DNA of 64,000 nucleotides from Euryarchaeota archaeon UBA24 (GTDB taxonomy: Archaea; Halobacteriota; Halobacteria; Halobacteriales; Hikarchaeaceae): NCBI GenBank assembly GCA_002503845.1, contig DASO01000006.1:1-64000 (forward strand). The letters run 5' to 3'. This document shows positions 1-8,483 of the stretch, piece by piece. The notes below the pieces were generated by a model. That model made no database searches, was not told where the DNA came from, and saw only the letters and a list, made by a program, of their open reading frames with translations. The translations under genes and the position numbers were made by a program. How positions within the stretch are numbered: the stretch's first letter is position 1; the number at the start of each line of letters is the position of its first letter.

Positions 1-1
1 T

Positions 2-34
2 GGCGGAGGTCATGGCGGTGGTGGATGGGGCTAG
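2..34 (+). CDS. 3' end of a protein with a Gly/His-rich tail (partial)
   Basis: The first bases read, in one frame, a glycine-rich tail with one histidine and one tryptophan (GGGHGGGGWG) followed by TAG at 32-34. The gene would begin before the window and converge on the epimerase-like gene at 73-1101. Only ten codons are visible, so function cannot be judged. Gly/His-rich tails occur in unrelated proteins, including metal chaperones and secreted proteins. The call rests only on codon sense and the convergent layout. Confidence 0.3.
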   Translation, partial: GGGHGGGGWG

Positions 35-72
35 ATAGAAGAGTATTCCATACACCCCATTAGGAGAGAGAT

Positions 73-1101
73 TTATTGTGAGTATTTTTCAGATGTTTTT
101 ATGTAATCGTTAACTGCGGTTTTGACGTCTGCGAATTGGGGAGAATATCCTAGTTCTTCTTTAGATCTAGAGAGATCAAATCGGCAAGCAACACCGTCCC
201 TGTGCGAAGCCATTCCACCATCGTCTTCGTTGACATTTAGATTAAAACTAGGGTAAAGTTCGCATAGGGCCTCGGCGAAATCTTTGTGATTAAAAACACA
301 GCCAGCATCGAGTAAAAATTCCCGATATCCAGAGGTGAAGTGGACATTGTCGCTTAAGGCTGCGAGTGTCACCCCCAGTGCGACATCTTTTGTATAAACC
401 ACATTATCTGTTTTTAATTGGGAGGCATTGACATCGATCGAGGACCCAGATACTGCACTTTCGATCATACGACAGATTAACCACCCGCCGGTGGATTGTG
501 GGTTTTTATCATATACCTCGTGTTGTGTTTGAAGTTTCCCAGGACCCCAAGTGCTGCCAAAACGTGTTATTACCAACTCAAGGTCGTTGGCGCGAGAATA
601 TCGTATTGCAAAATATTCTACCATTTTATTTGTAATGGTGTAAAAGGGAACATGGTCCAAAGAGGTTCTAGAAAACTTTGGATAATCAATAGGAAGTGGC
701 TTGAAAAGGGGAGGTCCATATTCTTCAGTGATCGTGTCAAAGACAGATTTGGAGCTTGAGAAAACTACCCGTTTTATGCCGGCGTTGACTGCCGCTTTTA
801 GAACATTTCCAGTTCCAGATACATTCACATTAAGGGCATGGATGGGGCGTTCTTCAGAATAGGCAGGTAAAATTTTAGCTAGGTGGATTATCCGGTCGAC
901 ATTGTAGTTAGAGACGCAGTTGAGAATAGAATCATAATTAGTGATATCCCCTTCTACGAATTGGATTTTTTCGGAGATGTCATCTAGGAATTGTTCTCGG
1001 ATATTGATATCAAAAATTATAGGGGTGTGACCACGATTCAGTAATTCATGGGCTACCCATGCACCAATGCTTCCAGTTCCACCGGTGACTAGGGTATTCA
1101 T
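73..1101 (-). CDS. NAD(P)-dependent epimerase/dehydratase, extended SDR family
   Basis: A 342-residue protein of usual length for extended short-chain dehydrogenases acting on nucleotide sugars or similar substrates. The N-terminus has the Rossmann motif TGGTGSIG (residues 6-13), an acidic residue after beta-2 (D31) typical of NAD preference, and the GDIT segment near residue 51. The catalytic region is odd: Tyr154 is followed by TITNK, so the usual YxxxK lysine position holds Asn158 and a lysine lies one residue later. The substrate cannot be named. The MFS gene lies 33 bases upstream on the same strand, so both may share a transcript. Confidence 0.8.
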   Translation of the reverse strand: MNTLVTGGTGSIGAWVAHELLNRGHTPIIFDINIREQFLDDISEKIQFVEGDITNYDSILNCVSNYNVDRIIHLAKILPAYSEERPIHALNVNVSGTGNVLKAAVNAGIKRVVFSSSKSVFDTITEEYGPPLFKPLPIDYPKFSRTSLDHVPFYTITNKMVEYFAIRYSRANDLELVITRFGSTWGPGKLQTQHEVYDKNPQSTGGWLICRMIESAVSGSSIDVNASQLKTDNVVYTKDVALGVTLAALSDNVHFTSGYREFLLDAGCVFNHKDFAEALCELYPSFNLNVNEDDGGMASHRDGVACRFDLSRSKEELGYSPQFADVKTAVNDYIKTSEKYSQ

Positions 1102-1134
1102 AGGAGAACATAAGTCCGAAGAGAATAAAAATGA

Positions 1135-2385
1135 TCAGGGTGCGGCGTTAGCAGAGTTGTGATTGTATTTTGTACCTAACTCGAATAACATAAAAGCACC
1201 GAGGAGCATGCAGAGTATAAATCCTGCAAATGCAAATTCATATCCAAGTATGCTTGCCATGATCCCAATGTATAAAGGCCCCATACTTCCAATTCCAAAG
1301 AATATGGTTCGCACTGCACCATAATCTCCAGCATTGCTTTCCTGTGAAACTGCATCTAGAAGTATTGATTGCATAGGTGGTGTGAAAGCTTTTTGCCCTA
1401 CGGCTACAAGGGCTATCCCACCGAGTAGAATGAAGAGATTGGAGAATACTAGTAGAGACAAAATACCTACTGCTATTAGAAACAAAGATACGATTGTGAT
1501 TGGAGCCCCTCCAAAGCGATCGGCTAATTCACCAGATATGGGTTTGATGAATAGTCCAATGACGAATAATAGTGCAAATCCTGCAGCTGCAAATGCGGGG
1601 GAAAATCCATGGTAAGCTTGCAAAAAGAGGGGAAGAAATCCTATGAATCCTTGGAATACGAAGGAGAACAGTCCATTAACAAAGATTAATTTTCTGATAG
1701 AACTCGAATGGAAAAGTCTCTTCATTGTCGAAGTGAACTCGAGGGATACTGAATGAAATACGTAGTGGCCACGGCTAGAAGTGTGATACAGAATCAGTAC
1801 TCCTATCGCTGCAAAAAGTACAGGGATAAAAACGGCACGCCAAGTCGCTACGGCTACTATCGCAACCAAGGCCGCGAGGATGCCAGCTATGTCGATAGCG
1901 ATTAAGTGAATCCCAAATGCGCGATTACGCTTAGTTACATAAAAATCAGAAAGTAAGGATCGCGCAGGTATATGAAATAACCCATCGCATGCTCCAATAA
2001 TAATAACGCCTACAACAAATACCCAATACGAAGGGGCGGATAATAGTAATATACTACCAGTTATCAGGAAAAAAATGCTGACGACGAGCACTGTTTTTCG
2101 TGACAGGTGATCCGAAAACTTTCCTCCAGGGTACTGGAGAAATGCGGATGTCAATGTAAGGAGTGAAAGTGCACCACCTGCTAGAACTGGAGTAATAGAT
2201 AAATCAATCGCGATTACAGGTAACAACGGAGGCAACACTAATTTGGCAAATTTAGCTAATGCAGCACCTAGGGTGAGGATTAGTAGAAGTCTGCCATGGT
2301 AGCCCCCTAGTAAACGCTCTCGAGGTAACGAAAGAAGATTCTTCTCGCGATGATTTCGCTTGTTTTGGTTTAGATTTTTATTCAC
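1135..2385 (-). CDS. MFS transporter
   Basis: A 416-residue integral membrane protein with about twelve hydrophobic helices in two halves, as in the major facilitator superfamily. A GKFSDHLSRKTV segment between helices 2 and 3 matches the MFS loop signature G-x-x-x-D-x-x-x-R-[RK]. A matching loop in the second half reads GELADRFGGAP. The short N-terminal tail is rich in Asn, Lys and Arg and should be cytoplasmic. Substrate unknown; drug or sugar-type efflux is possible. A perfect 16-base palindrome lies just upstream of the start (2408-2423), suggesting local regulation. Confidence 0.85.
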   Translation of the reverse strand: MNKNLNQNKRNHREKNLLSLPRERLLGGYHGRLLLILTLGAALAKFAKLVLPPLLPVIAIDLSITPVLAGGALSLLTLTSAFLQYPGGKFSDHLSRKTVLVVSIFFLITGSILLLSAPSYWVFVVGVIIIGACDGLFHIPARSLLSDFYVTKRNRAFGIHLIAIDIAGILAALVAIVAVATWRAVFIPVLFAAIGVLILYHTSSRGHYVFHSVSLEFTSTMKRLFHSSSIRKLIFVNGLFSFVFQGFIGFLPLFLQAYHGFSPAFAAAGFALLFVIGLFIKPISGELADRFGGAPITIVSLFLIAVGILSLLVFSNLFILLGGIALVAVGQKAFTPPMQSILLDAVSQESNAGDYGAVRTIFFGIGSMGPLYIGIMASILGYEFAFAGFILCMLLGAFMLFELGTKYNHNSANAAP

Positions 2386-2407
2386 TCCAATTTATATTTA
2401 GTCATAC

Positions 2408-2423
2408 CTAATATTAATATTAG
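2408..2423. promoter_or_regulatory. Perfect 16-bp palindrome in the MFS promoter region
   Basis: The bases CTAATATTAATATTAG read the same on both strands. The site lies 23-38 bases upstream of the MFS start codon, where an archaeal TATA box is expected. A dimeric repressor bound there would block TBP, so operator function is inferred. The AT-rich composition means a chance palindrome is possible. Confidence 0.4.
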
Positions 2424-2534
2424 TCGATTATAAAATGATATATTGGAATATATAAATATACACTCAAAAATGTAGATTGAAGAATAAGAGTAACAGAAAA
2501 CGTTAGAAAGAAAAAAGAAGAAATTCGGGGGAAA

Positions 2535-2717
2535 CTACAGATGTCCGCCGGTAGCGCCGCGTTCTCCGTGACTTACGATTTTAGCCGCTTCGTCGTCTGT
2601 GAACCAATGGCTACAGAATGGGCACATCATTTGATTTCCAGTACCTCTAAAATCTGCAGTTTGGGCCATGAATTCGCCGCTACACTTAGGACATGTGCAC
2701 CAGAATATACCTACCAT
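2535..2717 (-). CDS. Small zinc-ribbon protein coupled to UbiD (possible decarboxylase D-type subunit)
   Basis: A 60-residue protein with two CxxC knuckles (C9/C12 and C32/C35) and an extra C7, a zinc-ribbon layout. Its ATG overlaps the stop codon of the upstream UbiD gene in a TAATG arrangement, so translation is probably coupled. Known non-oxidative hydroxyarylic acid decarboxylases (BsdBCD/VdcBCD type) pair a UbiD-family C subunit with a small cysteine-rich D subunit of about 75 residues. This gene may be an archaeal analogue, which is inference from size, cysteines and position. It could instead be a generic zinc-ribbon protein. Confidence 0.7.
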   Translation of the reverse strand: MVGIFWCTCPKCSGEFMAQTADFRGTGNQMMCPFCSHWFTDDEAAKIVSHGERGATGGHL

Positions 2718-4258
2718 TATTTTTTACCTCCTTTTTTGTGAACGATGGTCGTTTTGAAATCACCCAACTCCCCATCTCCACCTAAGGCGCGATAACTCTG
2801 TAGATCAGATTCGTTAATCCATTCTGCAGGGTTGTCTTCTACGACCGCTTTGATGTCGTCTGGGACATTTACTCTAGCTGCGTAAGCGTACTCGAGTGGT
2901 TGAGTTGCGTCAATGATCATTTTTGGTCCTTTTACATCATAGCCAGGTGCTATTGTTGGATCCAATGTGTTGTTCTTTGCTCCAGGGATGATATCAATAT
3001 CTTGATCGAACCTGCATCTTGTTGAGATGGCCCATTGGACTTGGGCTTCGTTAAATACATCAATATCATCGTCGACAACAACGACTTCTTTGAGGATTTG
3101 GTCAGTTTGTGCTAACGCTGCAAGTCCTGCCATTTTACCTTCTCCTTCTGATTGTTTTGCTATAGATACATACGCCCGGAATCGGCCACAGCCACTAGGT
3201 GGTTGGTGGCAAGCTGTGAGGTAAGGGATCCTACCATAGTGCTTGAGAGCGTTGTACATTCCTGCTTCTTTGGATAAAGTTCCTGCGAGCCAGTGGTCAC
3301 GGTATCCTGCGAAAACGGTCTGTAACACTGCGTTTTCACGTCGAGTTATGTTTGTTACATTGATTACAGGACGCATTCTCATAGGACCATAGTATCCAGG
3401 GTACTCACCAAATGGTGCTTCTGCTTCAAGTTCATGAGGAGGTATCTCACCTTCTAAAACTATCTCGGCATCTGCAGGTACCATGAAATCGTCGCCCCAG
3501 GTTTCTGAAGGAACGAGTCGAAGTGGCTCATCCATGACAGCACCCATGACACCGTATTCATCAATACCATATGCTGCAAGGGTCAAAGAGCCTAGATAAT
3601 ATGCAGGATGGTGTCCGAGGACAATGGCCACAGGGGTGGGCTCATCTTTCTTCCAATTTTCTGCGACAATTCGGTGGTTATGACGGGGTGACATGTGAAT
3701 TCCGAGTTTGTCAGGTCCTTTGTATTGAGTTCGTAGGAACGCACTGTTGTAAAAGGGATTTCCTTCGTTTAGATCGTCTTCTTGGTCTTCAGGACCACGC
3801 ATGACATTTGCCATGTCGAAATAAGGAGCAGGATCCATTTCGTTTATCCGCATCATAGGCAATTTGTCTATTCGAACTTCTCCATACTCTTTTACTTGGC
3901 TAACTTCCTTTACAGGTGCATCTTTTGGTTTGATTATTTCGGGTGCTATTGCTTCCCGTTCTCTGCGTGCCATTTCAAGTGCCAATTCCATTCGGTATTG
4001 GCTACGTGGCATACCAAGTGCTCGAGCTAGACGTTTTCGGTCTGCGAAAACATTGCTCGCTAGAGTTACCTTTCCAGGTGCAGTGTCCACTCCATTGATA
4101 CCGAGTGGATTGGTGAAATGGACAAGAGGCCATTCACTGCGCTTTTCTAGATAAGCTAGTACAGCACTTGCTTCAAATAGGTCCGGGCGGATCTCTCGAT
4201 CAACGGTGAGAACTTCATCGCTGACTTCTTCGATAAATCCTTGTAGACTTTTCGGCAT
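2717..4258 (-). CDS. UbiD-family prenylated-FMN decarboxylase
   Basis: A 513-residue protein of the UbiD family, which reversibly decarboxylates aromatic or alpha,beta-unsaturated acids using prenylated FMN supplied by UbiX. The family's catalytic Arg-Glu-Glu triad is visible as R176 (FLRTQ), E280 and E285 (EAPFGEYPGYYG). Histidines 193 and 195 (SPRHNH) are placed as metal/phosphate ligands. No UbiX gene is in the window. A small zinc-ribbon gene follows with a one-base overlap, resembling BCD-type decarboxylase systems. The substrate is unknown. A second, only distantly similar UbiD is encoded at 30906-32435. Confidence 0.88.
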   Translation of the reverse strand: MPKSLQGFIEEVSDEVLTVDREIRPDLFEASAVLAYLEKRSEWPLVHFTNPLGINGVDTAPGKVTLASNVFADRKRLARALGMPRSQYRMELALEMARREREAIAPEIIKPKDAPVKEVSQVKEYGEVRIDKLPMMRINEMDPAPYFDMANVMRGPEDQEDDLNEGNPFYNSAFLRTQYKGPDKLGIHMSPRHNHRIVAENWKKDEPTPVAIVLGHHPAYYLGSLTLAAYGIDEYGVMGAVMDEPLRLVPSETWGDDFMVPADAEIVLEGEIPPHELEAEAPFGEYPGYYGPMRMRPVINVTNITRRENAVLQTVFAGYRDHWLAGTLSKEAGMYNALKHYGRIPYLTACHQPPSGCGRFRAYVSIAKQSEGEGKMAGLAALAQTDQILKEVVVVDDDIDVFNEAQVQWAISTRCRFDQDIDIIPGAKNNTLDPTIAPGYDVKGPKMIIDATQPLEYAYAARVNVPDDIKAVVEDNPAEWINESDLQSYRALGGDGELGDFKTTIVHKKGGKK

Positions 4259-4303
4259 ACTTGTATAGATTAATGGTATGCGGATTTATAGGCTTCGAAG
4301 GCG

Positions 4304-4327
4304 TTTTTACATACTTAAGTGTAAAAA
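4304..4327. promoter_or_regulatory. Inverted repeat between the divergent UbiD and peroxiredoxin genes
   Basis: Arms TTTTTACA (4304-4311) and TGTAAAAA (4320-4327) are perfect inverted repeats separated by eight bases. The site lies in the 110-base gap between divergently oriented ubiD-like and prxQ genes, about 45 bases from each start. It could be an operator shared by both genes. A transcript hairpin is less likely because the stem is almost entirely A-T. Confidence 0.4.
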
Positions 4328-4368
4328 GAGTAACTATTATACTTATTCTTGATGAAAAGATATACATA

Positions 4369-4827
4369 ATGCCAAATGTAGGAGAATCTGCGCCACCGTT
4401 TAGTTTGTTGAACCAAAATGGGGAAACAGTCGAATTGAAAGACTTCGAGGGCAGAAGTTTAGTAATATATTTCTACCCAAGGGCAGATACTCCGGGTTGC
4501 ACTACAGAGGCCTGTGGTTTTAGAGATGATTGGACTGAATTTGAAGAGGAGAACATAGGAGTTGTGGGAATAAGTGATGACCCGGTCGCAAAGGTGGCGA
4601 AATTCCATGCCAAATATAATCTTCCATTTGATCTCTTGAGTGATGAAGGGGGGAAAGTCGGTGAGATGTATGATTCATATGGAGAGAAAAAAATGTACGG
4701 GAAAACATATATGGGAGTTAAAAGAAATACATACGTGGTAGATTCCAAGGGGAAAATTATTCAGACGTATTTGAAGGTCAAGGTAGCAGATCACTCTAAA
4801 AAACTACTAGAAGATTTGAGAAAATAG
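4369..4827 (+). CDS. bcp: Peroxiredoxin, PrxQ/BCP type
   Basis: A thiol peroxidase reducing hydrogen peroxide and organic hydroperoxides in the cytoplasm. From the ATG at 4369 the protein has 152 residues, matching BCP length. The frame is open further upstream, but that extension is unlike the family. The active site is PGCTTEACGF, with peroxidatic C44 and resolving C49 spaced five apart, the classic atypical 2-Cys PrxQ pattern. It is divergent from the UbiD gene across a short gap with an inverted repeat. No thioredoxin partner is adjacent. Confidence 0.92.
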   Translation: MPNVGESAPPFSLLNQNGETVELKDFEGRSLVIYFYPRADTPGCTTEACGFRDDWTEFEEENIGVVGISDDPVAKVAKFHAKYNLPFDLLSDEGGKVGEMYDSYGEKKMYGKTYMGVKRNTYVVDSKGKIIQTYLKVKVADHSKKLLEDLRK

Positions 4828-4857
4828 AGTTGTAGATTTCCATATTAAATGGAAGAA

Positions 4858-5415
4858 TTAAAGAGGGAGAGTTACGCAGCGATCTGCCCAATTTTCCAAG
4901 GCACTTATAGAAGATATTTCGGACTGAGAAATGGGATCTCCATATCCTAATTCGTTTCCTGTAAATGCGTTCAAGATTGCACAATCCGCTTGGTCACAGT
5001 AGCCAACCAAAGTTTCAAAATTGGTGGAAGGGGATTGGAGGGGAATTGTTGCGTCGTTTACAAAAACAGCTGTAGGATGCGGAGGGAGAGTATCCAATAA
5101 AAACGAAGCTCTTTCGACATTGATAGCTGCTAGTTCCATAGATTCAGTAAGGTCCCTACCTTCTGCACGAGGAGCATATGTTTCCAAATATCCATACCAA
5201 ATATCAGGGGGGAAATCTATGAAACGAGAGAGGTGCCTCCCTAGTATTTTTCCATTGTGGGAATATTCGGGGCCAAACTCCAAAATGATAATATTTTCAG
5301 ATCCGTTTTTGGAGATCCAATTGGAGAGAGCCTGGGACGTGAGCATTGTTTTTCCGGTGTTCGAGGGGCCAGTGATCAGAGTGGATCCATCGAGAGGAAA
5401 TGGTAAATCATTCAT
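4858..5415 (-). CDS. P-loop NTPase of unknown role
   Basis: A 185-residue protein with a Walker A motif GPSNTGKT (residues 16-23) and a hydrophobic strand ending in Asp (AVFVNDAT, near residue 115) that could be Walker B. It looks like a short RecA/KaiC-like or partner-switching ATPase, but I do not recognise the family. Its start overlaps the 3' end of the Nramp-like gene by 8 bases, so the two are very likely cotranslated. A role in controlling or energising the transporter operon is a guess. No membrane segments or DNA-binding motif are seen. Confidence 0.7.
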   Translation of the reverse strand: MNDLPFPLDGSTLITGPSNTGKTMLTSQALSNWISKNGSENIIILEFGPEYSHNGKILGRHLSRFIDFPPDIWYGYLETYAPRAEGRDLTESMELAAINVERASFLLDTLPPHPTAVFVNDATIPLQSPSTNFETLVGYCDQADCAILNAFTGNELGYGDPISQSEISSISALENWADRCVTLPL

Positions 5416-6835
5416 TGATACTAGTCGGGGCGAGAGGAGATTCGGTGAGAATAAATTTGAGAATCAAGAGTAGCATTGAGAAGAAAAGAATAGTCGAAAA
5501 TATAACGGCCATACCAGATAGGGAGATTGGATTGGAAATTGCAGATTCGAGATGGTTATTTAATATGTAAGCTGCAGCGACAGAAGAAGTAATAATAATC
5601 AAAGCGATTCCTCCGAGATTAATAATGGGATGGGTTCTATCAGAGACTGCGGAGCTATTCAGGAGATATAGAACAATGAGTAATGCAAAGGGAGTTCCGA
5701 CAAGTCCGAGTGCCAATACTACCACCAGTAATGAGAAAAATGAGCCAGATATGAATGCACCACTAGCGGAAAAGAGAGCAAAGAACACGAGTAAGAGTCT
5801 GTGCCTCGATATTGCTATCGGTTGGTCAAGGGGTCGACGTATAAGTTTGTTGAACATGGAGGGGAGAGAAGAGTCAGGAGATCCATCAAATGACCATCCC
5901 AATTTATCTGCGAGTGGATAAAGGGGAACGAGTGTATTTCCACCTAGAGTGGAAATTCCCGCACCCCAAAGTCCAAGTAAAAACAGCCAGGTTGCGTTTG
6001 AGCCTGCAATGGGACCCAATATCTGAGCTGCTTTCACAGCAGTAAGGTCACTGGGATCAATGGTGGGAGAATGAAGAACACTAGCCGCAACAAGAAAAAT
6101 TGCCACACTATAGATGCCAAATGCAACCAGCATAGATGCCCCGATATCGAATGAAGCTAGAGAGTAATCATTTTTAGTCCAGTTTCTAGCCATCATTACA
6201 TAGGAATGAACAGTGATCAGGGAAACATGGACGGCACCGCCCAAGATTCCAGCGGCCACTAAAGCTCCGCCGACTCCGGTTGGGAAAGAGGGGATGATAC
6301 CACTCACAGCATCCGATAGATTGATAGGTACGATGAAGAGGGAAAATATAAAAATTAGTACAATAGTACAAACGAGAATTTTCGCTACTAATTCTATGAA
6401 ACGATACCCTTTTCCTGCGAGTCCAACCGCAAGTATAATTGCCCACATGATGCCCCATAACCGAGAGTCGACACCGGTGATTATTTCGCTTATATCAGCG
6501 ACTCCTTTCATAATGATAATTTGTGCTATACCTGCGCAAAATACTACATCGATTACTAGAAGCCAGGCCCAATTCCCACCTAAATTTTTTTCAACCGTTT
6601 GGATGATGCCGGCCTCGGTTAATAATCCCAGCCGCATGGAAAGATATTGTGCTAGAGAACCTAGAACTGCAGATAGAATTACTATCCAAAGAAAAACATG
6701 ACCGAATGTTGCTCCTGCAGTTATGACTGCAGCCATGGTCGCAGGTCCCGCGGCGATGGCCCCTACTATCCAGGAAGGTCCTATTTGAGAGAGGTGGGAT
6801 TTCCAGGAATTGGCAAATGATAAATTTAGGGACAT
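5408..6835 (-). CDS. Nramp-fold transporter lacking the canonical TM1 metal motif
   Basis: A 475-residue membrane protein with about 11-12 helices. The N-terminal helix GPSWIVGAIAAGPATMAA and the following ITAGATFGHVFLW segment resemble TM1-TM2 of the Nramp (Mn/Fe transporter) family. In true Nramps TM1 carries the metal-binding DPGN motif; here the corresponding stretch is AAGPATM, without the Asp and Asn ligands. Nramp relatives with changed motifs are known, for example magnesium-transporting NRMTs and uncharacterised YcsG-type proteins. The substrate may therefore not be Mn or Fe. The gene sits 27 bases after the SSS symporter gene and overlaps the P-loop gene. Confidence 0.72.
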   Translation of the reverse strand: MSLNLSFANSWKSHLSQIGPSWIVGAIAAGPATMAAVITAGATFGHVFLWIVILSAVLGSLAQYLSMRLGLLTEAGIIQTVEKNLGGNWAWLLVIDVVFCAGIAQIIIMKGVADISEIITGVDSRLWGIMWAIILAVGLAGKGYRFIELVAKILVCTIVLIFIFSLFIVPINLSDAVSGIIPSFPTGVGGALVAAGILGGAVHVSLITVHSYVMMARNWTKNDYSLASFDIGASMLVAFGIYSVAIFLVAASVLHSPTIDPSDLTAVKAAQILGPIAGSNATWLFLLGLWGAGISTLGGNTLVPLYPLADKLGWSFDGSPDSSLPSMFNKLIRRPLDQPIAISRHRLLLVFFALFSASGAFISGSFFSLLVVVLALGLVGTPFALLIVLYLLNSSAVSDRTHPIINLGGIALIIITSSVAAAYILNNHLESAISNPISLSGMAVIFSTILFFSMLLLILKFILTESPLAPTSINE

Positions 6836-6862
6836 AGTTTTACGCGGAATTAGGCATATAGT

Positions 6863-8413
6863 CTATTTCTTTTTAGTAGTGGAGGGGTCGTGTAGGTCTT
6901 TAATCTCTGTGGTTAACCGTTCGAAATCAAAATCCTCATGTGAAAATATCTTTGGAGGGAGATAGTATTTCCCGTAAGAAAAGATGACGGTTAGAGAGGT
7001 CGAAATGAATGCTGCCCCGAAGAAAGCCAAGAGGAAATTAGGAGTGGGATGTATGGATCCATAATAAGGGATGGAACCAAGAAACGAAGAAATGGTTTGG
7101 TTTGGGAAGTAAATAATTCCAACCACCAAACCACTTATAGAAGAAATTAAAAATCCAGACCCTGTCGTCTTTTTTGAGTAAAGTCCATATAAAAATGGGC
7201 CTGCTACCGCGGCACAAAGTAAATCTGCTAGTAAGAATAATCCAAGAACGCTTCGTGCTTGAAGACTAATATAAATTGCGACGAAGGCTACTATAACAGT
7301 GAGAATTCGGGCGCTGAAGCGCAAGGAATTGTCCGAAGGTGTATTGAAATATTTAGGAAGGTCTGCCGTGATAAGGCTCGAAAGAGCGTTTAATAAAGAA
7401 TCGGCAGATCCAATTGTCAATAGAATTGCTAAGATGAGAACGCCCACTAGTATGGGTTCTGGGGAAACGGTTTGGAATAGTAGAAAGAGGGAAGAACTAG
7501 CATTATACCCGGGGTTGGATGGGTCAGTTATGAGGTCCACATGACCTCGTGCTATGACTCCGAATAAACCCGCGAGTATGACGATGAACATATTGATCAA
7601 TGCCGCTGCGATAAAAGAGGTTTGGAGATTCGAATCGTCTTGAGATGCATAGATTCTTTGCCACCAAGTTTGGTTCATCAATTCTGCAGACAATATTGCG
7701 ATCGCCACCCAGAACCCGAAAAAGAGTCCGGTCTTAAATCCGGGATTGAGCAGATTGGGGTCGACAGAAAAGACGTTTGTATAGATAGTGGTAGTTCCAC
7801 CTAGAGTGTAAACAATGAAAAGGGCAAATGCGATCATCAAAGGTAAAATTAAAAGTGTCTGGATTGTATCGGTGAAGATACTAGCTCGGATTCCACCGTA
7901 CCCCGTATATAAGAGTACAAAAAAGATGATCATAAGAGCAGATTGCCATCGTGGTATTTCCATAATTAATTCTAGAACCCCGGTCATTCCGGTGAGTTCT
8001 GCGGAGAGGAAGAGGAGCATATAACAAATACTAACAACTAAGACTAGGAAGTACGCAGTTGGGCCATATCGAACGTATGCGTATTCGGTGAGGCTGTGTC
8101 CGTTTGGAATAAGTTTTCGAATTCTTGGGCCGAGTTTTGCATAAGTTAAGAGAGGCAATGCTTCACCTATACCATAACCAATTATTGCAGAAACGCCTCC
8201 AAAAACTGCTCCTGCTTCTGCAGGGATGAATAGGATCCACACACCCATAACAGAAGAGATGAGTGTTGCAGTAATTGCACCCCTACCAATAGAATTTCTT
8301 GCAGTTATCAGATCTTCAACTGATTTGACTCGCCCTCGAGAATGCCAAAATCCAAGTGCGGTAAAACTTGCTAGCAGTAAAAATAAAATTGAGAGGAAAA
8401 CTACGGATTGCAT
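6863..8413 (-). CDS. Sodium:solute symporter (SSS family)
   Basis: A 516-residue membrane protein with about 13 predicted helices and the layout of the solute:sodium symporter family (LeuT fold). It starts with a hydrophobic helix. A loop with SVEDLITARNSIGRGA matches the family's conserved 'DF-x-A-x-R' region after TM1, and GYGGIRASIFTDTIQ matches the conserved TM5-TM6 stretch. The cytoplasmic tail is charged. The substrate is not readable. It is the first gene of an apparent operon with the Nramp-like and P-loop genes, and is divergent from thiD-thiN with about 70 bases between starts. Confidence 0.85.
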   Translation of the reverse strand: MQSVVFLSILFLLLASFTALGFWHSRGRVKSVEDLITARNSIGRGAITATLISSVMGVWILFIPAEAGAVFGGVSAIIGYGIGEALPLLTYAKLGPRIRKLIPNGHSLTEYAYVRYGPTAYFLVLVVSICYMLLFLSAELTGMTGVLELIMEIPRWQSALMIIFFVLLYTGYGGIRASIFTDTIQTLLILPLMIAFALFIVYTLGGTTTIYTNVFSVDPNLLNPGFKTGLFFGFWVAIAILSAELMNQTWWQRIYASQDDSNLQTSFIAAALINMFIVILAGLFGVIARGHVDLITDPSNPGYNASSSLFLLFQTVSPEPILVGVLILAILLTIGSADSLLNALSSLITADLPKYFNTPSDNSLRFSARILTVIVAFVAIYISLQARSVLGLFLLADLLCAAVAGPFLYGLYSKKTTGSGFLISSISGLVVGIIYFPNQTISSFLGSIPYYGSIHPTPNFLLAFFGAAFISTSLTVIFSYGKYYLPPKIFSHEDFDFERLTTEIKDLHDPSTTKKK

Positions 8414-8483
8414 GGTATCCCATCAAGAGTTAGTAGTACAAAAGTATATGGGATCGGGCAGAAAATTAATAGGTAAAGGAATT

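Noticed and set aside
8414..8483. TPP riboswitch upstream of thiD-thiN
   Set aside because: The gap is only about 70 bases to the divergent gene and no THI-box-like conserved core is visible.
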